A stretch of 61,103 bases of DNA, taken from NCBI GenBank assembly GCA_028692655.1, contig JAQUWY010000008.1, positions 1-61,103 of the forward strand, read 5' to 3'. The position numbers and the translations under genes were made by a program. The stretch is from Candidatus Omnitrophota bacterium. GTDB lineage: Bacteria; Omnitrophota; Gorgyraeia; Duberdicusellales; 4484-171. Positions 53,764-61,103 of this stretch are shown piece by piece. Numbering within the stretch: position 1 is the stretch's first letter; every line of letters starts with the position of its first letter. The notes beneath the pieces were generated by a model. That model was not told where the DNA came from, ran no database searches, and saw nothing but the letters and a program-made list of their open reading frames with translations.

Positions 53764-53783
53764 AAATTCTACTATTACCTTGT

Positions 53784-54242
53784 TTATTCTACTTCAGCAA
53801 ATCCAGTCGGACATCCTGAACCAGTGTGAGTTGTAGGCGCACTGGTATTCGTAGAATTAGACCTGCATAAAACTCCGTCTTCATCAATGTAAAAAGTATG
53901 AGCTTGACTTAAAGTCTGAGGAGCTGCAGTCGCTATAAACTGCGAACCTGTGCTTCCAGACACCGGAGTAGCGGTAAAGTTATAACCTTGCTTAGCTCCG
54001 GCGGCCAAAGTGGAATCAACATACGGCGGGTCATCATCATCAAGATTAGCCAAAGCAGCATAGGCAGAATGTGTTGCCCTATACTGAACTTCCGCGGCAG
54101 CTATCGTATGCAAAGCTGCAGCGGCGGCGGCTTCCTGAGCAGAAACCCTTGCTCTCAACAGGTTAGGAATAGCTATAGCTGCTAAAAGAGCGATAATGGC
54201 CACAACGATCATAATTTCGACTAAAGTAAAACCTTTCTTCAT
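53784..54242 (-). CDS. pilA: Major type IV pilin
   Basis: A 152-residue prepilin with the classic short leader MKKG then FTLVEIMIVVAIIALLAAIA (Gly4 at -1, Glu9 at +5), and NLLRARVSAQEAAA after the hydrophobic helix. Cys126 and Cys144 bound a C-terminal disulfide loop. Sequons are N88-F-T, N129-S-T and N132-T-S, the last two inside that loop. The ATG has GGAGGTG 5 bases upstream. Own promoter and terminator make it a single-gene, highly expressed unit. It is the best candidate for the major pilin; the glycosylation idea is inference. Confidence 0.93.
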   Translation of the reverse strand: MKKGFTLVEIMIVVAIIALLAAIAIPNLLRARVSAQEAAAAAALHTIAAAEVQYRATHSAYAALANLDDDDPPYVDSTLAAGAKQGYNFTATPVSGSTGSQFIATAAPQTLSQAHTFYIDEDGVLCRSNSTNTSAPTTHTGSGCPTGFAEVE

Positions 54243-54388
54243 CTTACACCTCCATTCCTTAAATGGTTTGGCCCTCTGTTTTGCTTTTTACACCTCCTTT
54301 TATCAAAGAGCCTTAATAAATAATATAATATTATAAAGACTATTCTACGCCATTTAAACTATAGCATATCTACCTAAAGATGTCAACG
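54243..54388. other. Leader and promoter region of pilA
   Basis: A 146-base gap between pilC and pilA. It holds the pilA promoter and a leader of about 110 bases that contains a second Shine-Dalgarno-like AAAAGGAGGTG (54290-54305 region) without a usable ORF. Confidence 0.55.
54358..54386 (-). promoter_or_regulatory. pilA: Promoter of pilA
   Basis: TTGACA (54381-54386), 17-base spacer, TATAGT (54358-54363). It begins 3 bases after the pilC stop and reads into pilA. Confidence 0.8.
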
Positions 54389-55603
54389 TTAGTGCATCCC
54401 ACCTATATATTGAGTGATTTTTATAATCGGCAGGAATAAAGAGACCACTATTCCTCCCACAACTACGCCCAAAAAAGCAATTACCATCGGCTCGATAAGG
54501 CTGGCCAGGCCGGCTACCATAGCATCGGTCTGTTCTTCGTAAAACTGAGCTATTTTAGAAAGCATCTCTTCCAGCCGGCCGCTTCTTTCTCCAATAGCTA
54601 CCATTTTAACTACCATGGGAGGAAAAACTCCTGTCCGCTCAAGAGGAACAGAAATAGGCTGGCCTTCTTGAATGGATTTCTTCGAAGCCAGCACCGCTTC
54701 TTCGATAATTTTATTTCCCGAAGTTTTAGCGACAATATCCAAGCAATTCATGATTGAAACTCCGCTCTTAGCAAGAGTAGCAAATGTCCGGGAAAATTTG
54801 GCAATTGCCATTTTCCTTATAAGCTCTCCGAATACGGGCAGCTTAAGGAGCATTTTATGGAAATTTCTCTTGCCCTTATCTGTTCTAATATACCTTTTAA
54901 AAATGAAAGAAACTATTATAAGGATTCCAAGTATAGACAGAAGAATGACAGGCTTTCTTATAAAATCAGAAAAAGCTATCAGTATCTGTGTAGGAAGCGG
55001 CAGGACTCCGCCTAAAGAAGCAAATATTTCCTTAAATGTAGGAATTACTTTAAAAACTAAAAATCCGGTTATAGCTATAGCCATCAATATTATAACAACC
55101 GGATAATACAAAGCAGATAAGACTTTCTTTCTCAAAGCACTGCTTTTTTCAAGATACACCGAAACCCTGTTTAAAATATCGGGCAGATTCCCTGAAGCTT
55201 CCGCTGCTTCAACCATGCTAAGGTAGATATCCGGAAAAACATCTTTGTGTTTTTTGAAAGCTGCTGAAAGCGATGCCCCCTCTTTTACTTCTCTGAGGCT
55301 GTCAGTAATAACACTTTTAAAATAAGCGGTTTCTACCTGGCTTTCCAATATCCCCAAACACTCTACAACCGGTATCCCGCTCTCTATAAGAGTGGTAAAT
55401 TGCCTTGAGAACACCACCAAATCATCGGTTTTAACACCGCGGTGAGCTTTCTTTTTCGGTTTAACTTTAGTTTCGCTGATAGAAAAAATTAACTGCTGCT
55501 GTTTATGAAAATGCTGGATTAAAGACTCTTTGGTTTCAGCCTCAACAGTCCCTTTGGTAACATTGCCGTCTTTGTCCTTGACAACGTAAGCAAATAATTT
55601 CAT
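54389..55603 (-). CDS. pilC: Type IV pilus inner-membrane platform protein (PilC/GspF)
   Basis: A 404-residue polytopic protein. Two T2SSF repeats are visible: FSRQFTTLIESGIPVVECLGILE (from residue 65) and FSRTFATLAKSGVSIMNCLDIVA (from about 268), each followed by helical and transmembrane segments (GFLVFKVIPTFKEIF; MVIAFLGVVVGGIVVSLFLPII). The N-terminus YVVKDKDGNVTKGTVEA is the usual PilC start. It is 1 base after the PilB stop. Confidence 0.95.
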   Translation of the reverse strand: MKLFAYVVKDKDGNVTKGTVEAETKESLIQHFHKQQQLIFSISETKVKPKKKAHRGVKTDDLVVFSRQFTTLIESGIPVVECLGILESQVETAYFKSVITDSLREVKEGASLSAAFKKHKDVFPDIYLSMVEAAEASGNLPDILNRVSVYLEKSSALRKKVLSALYYPVVIILMAIAITGFLVFKVIPTFKEIFASLGGVLPLPTQILIAFSDFIRKPVILLSILGILIIVSFIFKRYIRTDKGKRNFHKMLLKLPVFGELIRKMAIAKFSRTFATLAKSGVSIMNCLDIVAKTSGNKIIEEAVLASKKSIQEGQPISVPLERTGVFPPMVVKMVAIGERSGRLEEMLSKIAQFYEEQTDAMVAGLASLIEPMVIAFLGVVVGGIVVSLFLPIIKITQYIGGMH

Positions 55604-55604
55604 A

Positions 55605-57314
55605 TTATTCTGAAGTTACCCTTATAACCTCTTCCAATGACGTAACGCCTTCGGCACATTTAAGAAAACCGTCTTCTTTCAACGACTTGTACTCCCGATA
55701 TTGACGGGAATATTGAGTAATTGTTTCTTCCGGAACTTTTTCTATAATCATTTCTTTTATCTTATCATCTAAAAGAATGATTTCAAGAACAGCTATTCTT
55801 CCCCGATAACCGCTGTTATTACAGTATTGGCACCCTTTAGGAGAATAAAATTCCCGTGTCTTGTGCTGGCGGCAAAATTCATCTATACCCAGGCGCTTAC
55901 TCTCTGCCTCTTGCAAAATATACTTCTCTTTACACCTTGGGCATAATTTTCTGGCAAGCCTCTGAGCGGTTAAAGCTACCAGGGAAGAGGCAAGCAGAAA
56001 AGGCTCAGTGCCCATATCCCGCAGACGGGTAATAGCCCCTACAGCACTGTTGGTATGCAGAGTTGAAAGTATTGTTTCGCCCGTCAAAGAAGCTTTAATG
56101 GCAATATCGGCTGTTTCAGAATCTCTGATTTCTCCTACCATAATCACGTCGGGAGACTGCCTTAATACCGAGCGCAGGCCGGCTGAAAAAGTCAAGCCGA
56201 TATCCGCATTAACTTGTATTTGGGTTATGCCTTCTAAGTGGTATTCAACCGGGTCCTCAATGGTGACTATATTTTTTTCAGGAGTATTGATTTGATTGAT
56301 TATTGAATAAAGCGTTGTAGACTTACCGCTGCCGGTAGGCCCGGTAACAAGAATTATCCCAAAAGGTGCTTTTACGGCCTGATCAAATAATTCCAAAGGC
56401 TTTGAAGAAAACCCCAGTTTTTTAAGCCCTATGGAAAGGCTTTCTTTATCAAGGACTCTTAAAACAAACTTTTCACCAAAATTAGTCGGAAGGCTTGAAA
56501 CTCTGAAATCTATTTCCCGGCTTTCAAATTTTGCCCGGAACCGGCCGTCCTGCGGCAGGCGTGATTCGGTTATATCTAAAGATGAAATTATTTTGAGCCT
56601 GGCGATTACGGCTTGCTGATTAGCTTTAGGAAAACTGAATTCATCACTCAAAACCCCGTCTATTCTGTATCTGACAACCAACTTATCCTCATAAGGCTCA
56701 ATATGAATATCTGAAGCTCTTTTCTTAAGAGCATTATATATAATAACATCTATTGCCCGAACAATAGGGGGGTGCTTGCTTTCCTTGACAAGAGTCTCTA
56801 AATCATCCCTTTTTTCTCCTTCCCCGTAAGAAGCTTCCGGCTCAAAATAAGTGTCTTTATCAAAGCTTTCGGCAATCTCCTGGTTTGTTTTATACAAATC
56901 ATTAATGGCTTTGGCGATATCATTTTGGCGGGAAAGAACTAAATCCACCTTTTCGACCCCAGTGATTATTTTAATATCATCATAAATGATAATATCCAAG
57001 GGGTTGGATGTAGCTAAAGTAAGCGCATTTCCTATTTTGCATAAAGGCAGGACTTTATACTTAACCGCTGCCTCCTTCGGCAAAAAAGCCTGGTTTCCAT
57101 AAGGCAATTTGTATTTACGCAGGTCCAAAAAAGGTATTTTCAGCTCTTTTGAAAAAATCAAAAGAAGCTCCTCTTCATTGGCAAGGCCATTTTCGATTAA
57201 AAGTTTTTTAAAATCATCGTAGCCTTTGGTTTTTTTATCTATTTCTGATAAAAGTTTAGAAGCGCTTTTTTTATTATTTTCTATATACTGAAGTATTTTC
57301 TGCTTTACAGTCAT
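55605..57314 (-). CDS. pilB: Type IV pilus/type II secretion assembly ATPase (PilB/GspE), copy 1
   Basis: A 569-residue hexameric motor. N-terminal MshEN-like domain (1-160), then RIDGVLSDEFSFP, Walker A GPTGSGKST, Asp box TIEDPVEYHLEGI, Walker B VIMVGEIRDSETADIA and the His box LHTNSAVGAI. A tetracysteine zinc motif (LCPRCKEKY ... CQYCNNSG) is near residue 460-510. It is 32 bases after a second PilB-like gene and just before pilC, which suggests it is the one that drives PilC. Confidence 0.95.
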   Translation of the reverse strand: MTVKQKILQYIENNKKSASKLLSEIDKKTKGYDDFKKLLIENGLANEEELLLIFSKELKIPFLDLRKYKLPYGNQAFLPKEAAVKYKVLPLCKIGNALTLATSNPLDIIIYDDIKIITGVEKVDLVLSRQNDIAKAINDLYKTNQEIAESFDKDTYFEPEASYGEGEKRDDLETLVKESKHPPIVRAIDVIIYNALKKRASDIHIEPYEDKLVVRYRIDGVLSDEFSFPKANQQAVIARLKIISSLDITESRLPQDGRFRAKFESREIDFRVSSLPTNFGEKFVLRVLDKESLSIGLKKLGFSSKPLELFDQAVKAPFGIILVTGPTGSGKSTTLYSIINQINTPEKNIVTIEDPVEYHLEGITQIQVNADIGLTFSAGLRSVLRQSPDVIMVGEIRDSETADIAIKASLTGETILSTLHTNSAVGAITRLRDMGTEPFLLASSLVALTAQRLARKLCPRCKEKYILQEAESKRLGIDEFCRQHKTREFYSPKGCQYCNNSGYRGRIAVLEIILLDDKIKEMIIEKVPEETITQYSRQYREYKSLKEDGFLKCAEGVTSLEEVIRVTSE

Positions 57315-57346
57315 GGCCTTACGTCTTTATTTCTTTATAAGTTTTT

Positions 57347-59056
57347 TTAATCTTTTTTAATCGCTTCATCCGGTTCAGTAACTTTAAGAACCTCTTCCAG
57401 GGTAGTTATTCCCTTCTCCAATTTAATAATTCCGTCCTCGCGTAAAGTTCGCATACCCAATGAACGCGCCTGTTTCTTGATTGAGCCTTGTGAAGCCGAA
57501 GAGTTTATAAGGCTTCTTATCTGATGAGAAACCTTTAAATACTCACAAAGAGATACTCTTCCTCTATATCCTGTGTTATGGCATCTTCGGCACCCCTTAG
57601 CTTTATATATTATTGCTTTTTCGCTGATAAGGTATTTCTCTCTGACACTTTTAGGCATATCAATTTTCTCTTTACATTCCGGACAAAGCAGACGAACAAG
57701 CCTCTGGGTGAGAACTCCTATCAAAGTAGAAGATAATAAAAACGGTTCAACACCCATATTGATAAGACGGGTTACTGAACCGGCACTGGTAGTAGTATGT
57801 AGTGTTGAAAGGACCAAATGGCCTGTAAGAGCCGATTTTATAGCCATATCTGCAGTGTCGGCATCTCTTATTTCTCCAATCATAATTATATCGGGATCCT
57901 GGCGTAATATAGACCGCAAAGCAGATGCAAAAGTCAGATCTATGGCCGGATTAATACTAACCTGATTAATTCCTTTTAATTGATACTCTATGGGATCTTC
58001 TACTGTAACGATATTCTTTTCGGGGCTGTGAATGTGGCTTAAGACAGAGTACAAAGTAGTAGTTTTGCCTGCCCCTGTAGGCCCACAAGTCAAAATTAAT
58101 CCATGAGCCTTGAGGCTGTCTTCTTTCATATCTCTTAAAACATAATCCTCAAACCCCAAAAGATCTAAATTCAAGAGGGCTGTTGTTTTATCTAATACAC
58201 GAATGGCGATTTTTTCACCCATACTGGTAGGAAGCACCGAAACTCTAAAATCCACATCCTTATTCAGGATTTTTCCCCGGAACCTCCCCTCCTGGGGAAG
58301 CCGGTGTTCAGCAATGTTGAGATTGCACATAACTTTTATTCTCGAAACGACAAAAGGATGTATTTTCTTGGAAAATGGTTCCAACTCTTTTAACAAACCG
58401 TCTACCCGCAAACGTATTCTGCTAACATCCTCCAGGGGCTCAATAAGTATATCGGAAGTTTTATCTTCAACCGCCCGCTCAAGAAGAGAGTTGGTAAATT
58501 TTATTACCGGGGCTTCTTCGATAGAGACAACAGCTTCTTCCTGTGTTTCTGATTTTTTACTCCTTTTTATAATTTCTAGATTTTCTACATTATGGTCCTT
58601 GATAATATCTTCTATGGCTTCAACCGGTGCCTGGCTATACTGGGTTGATATAACTTCTTTTATTTCTGAAAAAGGGGCGATTATAGGATTGACTTCACAT
58701 TTAGTCATTTTTTTTACGTTATCAATAGCAAGGACATTGAGGGGGTCTGCCATAGCTAAAGTCACGGCATTGCCTATTTTACCTATTGGTAGAATATTGT
58801 TTTCTCTGGCTATACGTTCCGGAATTAAAGCCAGGACATCTTTGGCTATAGCAATATTAAGAATTCTGATTGGCGGGATAGAAAGATAGTCTGCCAGTGC
58901 ATTGACTAACTGCGGCTCCTTTATGTATCCAAGCTTAGCCAAGAGTTCTACCAGGGAACCTTTGGTTTTTTTATGCACATCCAGGACTTTCTGGAGGCTG
59001 TTTTTATCAAGCAATCCTTCATCAAGAAGGTATTCTGTAAATTTCTTTTTACTCAT
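57347..59056 (-). CDS. Type IV pilus/type II secretion assembly ATPase (PilB/GspE), copy 2
   Basis: A second 569-residue PilB/GspE ATPase, clearly diverged from copy 1. MshEN domain with FTEYLLDEGLLDKNSLQKVL, Walker A GPTGAGKTT, TVEDPIEYQLKGI, IIMIGEIRDADTADMA, LHTTTSAGSV and zinc cysteines (LCPECKEKI ... CRRCHNTG). It is upstream of copy 1. One may power elongation of the GspG-like pilin and the other PilA; a retraction role is unlikely as neither looks like PilT. Confidence 0.93.
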   Translation of the reverse strand: MSKKKFTEYLLDEGLLDKNSLQKVLDVHKKTKGSLVELLAKLGYIKEPQLVNALADYLSIPPIRILNIAIAKDVLALIPERIARENNILPIGKIGNAVTLAMADPLNVLAIDNVKKMTKCEVNPIIAPFSEIKEVISTQYSQAPVEAIEDIIKDHNVENLEIIKRSKKSETQEEAVVSIEEAPVIKFTNSLLERAVEDKTSDILIEPLEDVSRIRLRVDGLLKELEPFSKKIHPFVVSRIKVMCNLNIAEHRLPQEGRFRGKILNKDVDFRVSVLPTSMGEKIAIRVLDKTTALLNLDLLGFEDYVLRDMKEDSLKAHGLILTCGPTGAGKTTTLYSVLSHIHSPEKNIVTVEDPIEYQLKGINQVSINPAIDLTFASALRSILRQDPDIIMIGEIRDADTADMAIKSALTGHLVLSTLHTTTSAGSVTRLINMGVEPFLLSSTLIGVLTQRLVRLLCPECKEKIDMPKSVREKYLISEKAIIYKAKGCRRCHNTGYRGRVSLCEYLKVSHQIRSLINSSASQGSIKKQARSLGMRTLREDGIIKLEKGITTLEEVLKVTEPDEAIKKD

Positions 59057-59193
59057 TATCTATCCAAGAGAGGCTGTTTAAAAAAGCACCACACCCAAGC
59101 ACTAGTGTTTTTATCAACTTCTCCGAAAAGAAAGCTTCAACCGGAAACTTTTTCTAAATATAGGAACTTGATACTATAAACATGACTCCGGGT

Positions 59194-59643
59194 TTAAGCT
59201 TGCTGGTGATAAAACTTTTTTATTCCCGCCCGTATATCGGAAGGAGTACTGACAAAAATCTGTATATCGCACTGAGTCGTATCTTCCAAGTCTTCTATGG
59301 CCTGGATATTTAAGGGATTTGCCATAGCTACAGTAAGAGTGTTACCTATTTTATCTATGGGTATAAGGCAATAATGCCCGCAGACATTTTCCGATACCAG
59401 TTTTATGACTTCTGCTGATATATCATAATTTTCCAGAGGAAGATAAGGATAACCAAATTGCAATGACAGGCAGTAAGCAATATCCTCTTCTTTGGCAAAT
59501 CCCAAATTCACTATAACTTCTCCTATAAGCCCTCCCTTAGCCTTCTGAGCTTCAAGAGCCTCTTTAAGCTGGGTATTATTAATAACCCCTCTCTCGACTA
59601 AAATCTGGCCTAAAGGTTTATCTACTTTTCTATGAGACTTCAT
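59194..59643 (-). CDS. Stand-alone MshEN (GspE N-terminal) domain protein
   Basis: A 149-residue protein made only of an MshEN domain. Two tandem motifs (LGQILVERGVINNTQLKEA, then IGEVIVNLGFAKEEDIAYCL) match the c-di-GMP-binding repeat; the C-terminal half (IPIDKIGNTLTVAMANPLN) is the usual second subdomain. It lies between the two-ATPase genes and the GGDEF-like gene, so it may relay c-di-GMP to the motors (inference). Confidence 0.85.
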   Translation of the reverse strand: MKSHRKVDKPLGQILVERGVINNTQLKEALEAQKAKGGLIGEVIVNLGFAKEEDIAYCLSLQFGYPYLPLENYDISAEVIKLVSENVCGHYCLIPIDKIGNTLTVAMANPLNIQAIEDLEDTTQCDIQIFVSTPSDIRAGIKKFYHQQA

Positions 59644-59659
59644 TTGGTTTACGAATTAA

Positions 59660-60964
59660 TTATGAATTAATATTGTTGTTGGCAAACTTTACAAGTTCTC
59701 CGGCATTAACCCCATCCACCGGGCTTTCAGCTATAGAGAACCCCAGAGACATTTTTGGCGAACAGAGTTGTCCTAGGTCTTTCTTGAGCACTCCTATCAC
59801 TTCCTGACATTGCCGTTTATTTTTTTCGATAAGAACCGCTCCCAAAGCTGCCGGAGAGACTCTTCCGGATATATCAACAGTTCTTAAAGCTTTTTTAAAA
59901 ACTTTAGCCATTTTTTTAAGCATTTTTTCTGTCTCTATCAGGCCGAATTCTTTCTGGTAATCATCATAGTTGGCTATACTGACCTGAATAAACCCGCAGG
60001 GCCTTTGGTAAAGAGTGGCCCTGCTTATCTCCTCGTCTAAACGCTTCAGAATTGTCTTTTCATTATATAAGCCGGTTAAGTAATCCAGGATTTCCAGTTC
60101 TTCTATTTTTGAAGAAAGCCTTTCATGCTCCCAGATAAGAGTAACATTTTGAGAAAAAAGATTGAGCACATCCAAGTCATCTTTCGAGAAAATATAATCT
60201 CCTTTATTGTTACCAACACCTACAACCCCTATAGCTTTCCCATTAGAAACAACCGGGCAAGCAACTAAATTTTTAGCACCCAGCAAACCTGCCCATTCCA
60301 TATAGTTTTTAGGTTGATTTTCTTTATCTACTAATACGACTTTGCCTAAAGACGAAAGATCTTTATCATGTAAATCGACGAATTTTTTTATCATAGCACT
60401 GTCAATGCCCGAAGAGGCCACAGTCTTTATTTTTCCCATGGAGTTTTCTCTCAAACTGCAGAAATATATCTCACCTTCTAAAAGTTTAGTGAGATGATTA
60501 CTTAAAAATTTTATGACTTCCTCAGCCGGTGCCTCACGTGAAAACAAATCGTTTGCCTGCAAGATAGCTGAAAGAATCAAAACTTTTTTAGTAACCTCCC
60601 GGTTAAGTTCTTCGGTTTGCTTGGTAAAATCTTTAAGCTGTTCAAACCCCCCCCTTACTTTATCGGAAAGAAGATTGATTACCGCTTCTAAACTCTGCAC
60701 CTCATTAGGTATAACCGGAGGCTCCTCACCCAAATCTTTGAGCTTATTTTTAGACTGCGTATAAATTTTAACTACCGATGAGAAAACATCGAAAATTACC
60801 CCCCAGCCAAGAACAATTACAACCGCCAAGATCAGCGTGGCCCAATTAGATATGTAAAATCCGTAAAAATGATACGCTAACACAATCAAAGGCATCAAAG
60901 AAACCAATGCAACCGCAATCCAAACCCTTCTTTTAAGGCTTAAGTTAGTTATTGAACTCTTCAC
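59660..60964 (-). CDS. Membrane GAF-GGDEF protein with degenerate active site
   Basis: A 434-residue protein: two transmembrane helices (13-31, 40-58), a linker coiled coil (70-130), a GAF domain (about 145-275) and a GGDEF fold (about 285-430; LDYLTGLYNEKTILKRLDEEI). At the signature place it reads GRVSPAALG where active cyclases have a GGDEF motif, so c-di-GMP synthesis is not expected. It begins at GTG with AAGGAGG 9 bases upstream, and is the first gene of the pilus run. Confidence 0.85.
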   Translation of the reverse strand: MKSSITNLSLKRRVWIAVALVSLMPLIVLAYHFYGFYISNWATLILAVVIVLGWGVIFDVFSSVVKIYTQSKNKLKDLGEEPPVIPNEVQSLEAVINLLSDKVRGGFEQLKDFTKQTEELNREVTKKVLILSAILQANDLFSREAPAEEVIKFLSNHLTKLLEGEIYFCSLRENSMGKIKTVASSGIDSAMIKKFVDLHDKDLSSLGKVVLVDKENQPKNYMEWAGLLGAKNLVACPVVSNGKAIGVVGVGNNKGDYIFSKDDLDVLNLFSQNVTLIWEHERLSSKIEELEILDYLTGLYNEKTILKRLDEEISRATLYQRPCGFIQVSIANYDDYQKEFGLIETEKMLKKMAKVFKKALRTVDISGRVSPAALGAVLIEKNKRQCQEVIGVLKKDLGQLCSPKMSLGFSIAESPVDGVNAGELVKFANNNINS

Positions 60965-60976
60965 TTTTATTTTCCT

Positions 60977-61014
60977 CCTTTTGGCAAGGCTTTATTTATA
61001 AGAATTCCAAAAGG
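60977..61014 (-). promoter_or_regulatory. Hairpin masking the ribosome-binding site of the GGDEF-like gene
   Basis: The 5' arm CCTTTTGG (61007-61014) can pair over 8 bases with CCAAAAGG (60977-60984), which contains most of the Shine-Dalgarno sequence. The loop is 22 bases. Confidence 0.45.
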
Positions 61015-61073
61015 CTGCCGCTTGAATTCATACCGGTAAAAAGAAACACAATTTGTTTTATCTTTGTGCCTAA

Positions 61074-61102
61074 ATATTATCACTTTTAATATATGCTGTC
61101 AA
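61074..61102 (-). promoter_or_regulatory. Promoter of the GGDEF-MshEN-pilB-pilB-pilC unit
   Basis: TTGACA (61097-61102), 17-base spacer, TAATAT (61074-61079) on the minus strand, at the right edge of the window. The leader would be about 105 bases. Confidence 0.75.
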
Positions 61103-61103
61103 C

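Larger units (their letters stand above)
52880..53783. other. 904-bp repeat-rich gene-free region
   Basis: Contains the right inverted repeat (53058-53230), A-rich tract of about 10-base period (53071-53190), a TAAGCTCTAAGT-type stutter (53325-53360), direct repeat copy 2 (53375-53461), a REP-like element (53631-53680) and the pilin terminator. The short ORFs here are low-complexity. Confidence 0.75.

Noticed and set aside
59057-59193. Terminator or riboswitch between pilB copy 2 and the MshEN gene
   Set aside because: Short complementary pieces such as CACTAGTG exist but do not form a convincing stem with a T-run or a known aptamer.

Overview
The window reads as chromosome of an uncultured, AT-leaning, diderm (Gram-negative type) bacterium. 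The diderm call rests on a TonB-dependent outer-membrane receptor ending in Phe, a secretin and a full type IV pilus/type II secretion-like inner-membrane platform. The gene mix best resembles genomes of candidate phylum Omnitrophota (OP3) or a relative: a GH57-rich glycogen cluster, DUF4912, OtsAB plus GH65, an ExeA/GspB-like pair, and AT-rich noncoding repeats of the AAATCCCAAAT and GTTAAG type. That placement is inference; there is no rRNA in the window. Nearly all genes are on the minus strand; only a radical SAM gene (27343-28206) and a GH94 phosphorylase (41255-43879) are on the plus strand.

Layout. 1-3491: etfB (cut by the left edge), purC, GTP-type PEP carboxykinase. 3647-14821: a tightly packed glycogen operon (CBM48 protein, GT4, DUF4912, GH57 branching enzyme, second GH57, glgA, glgC, glgP). 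15002-17729: a third GH57 gene with a cytosolic NarX/NarL-like two-component pair, closed by a strong terminator. 17941-25978: 4-alpha-glucanotransferase, trehalose synthesis (otsB, otsA), a GT4, a GH65 phosphorylase and beta-phosphoglucomutase. 26147-28206: small MscS channel, a membrane protein and a radical SAM protein. 28207-32408: fur-feoA-feoB with a near-ideal operator and promoter, and a TonB-dependent receptor. 32476-37624: a sulfur locus (Rrf2 regulator, PP-loop ATPase, cysteine synthase, Thi4-type thiazole synthase, DUF39 homocysteine-forming protein, NIL-ferredoxin, and a 25-residue Cys-rich peptide ORF). 37777-43879: TrmJ-like methylase, radical SAM, DsbD/CcdA-like protein, GH94. 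43904-60964: type IV pilus locus (GspB-like, ExeA-like, PilQ, P, O, N, M, a pilin, an STT3-type oligosaccharyltransferase, the main pilin, PilC, two PilB paralogues, a stand-alone MshEN protein and a GAF-GGDEF protein with a broken GGDEF motif).

How they fit. The left half makes, branches, trims and remobilises alpha-glucan and trehalose, feeding Glc-1-P and beta-Glc-1-P into central metabolism, with PEPCK beside it. The middle handles iron and sulfide-dependent assembly of cysteine, homocysteine and thiazole under Fur and an Fe-S-type Rrf2 regulator. The right half builds a pilus whose main pilin carries N-X-S/T sequons in its C-terminal disulfide loop, beside an oligosaccharyltransferase gene flanked by long near-identical repeats. 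The pilin-glycosylation idea, the repeat-bounded oligosaccharyltransferase gene and the Cys-rich micropeptide in the sulfur locus are the most promising leads.
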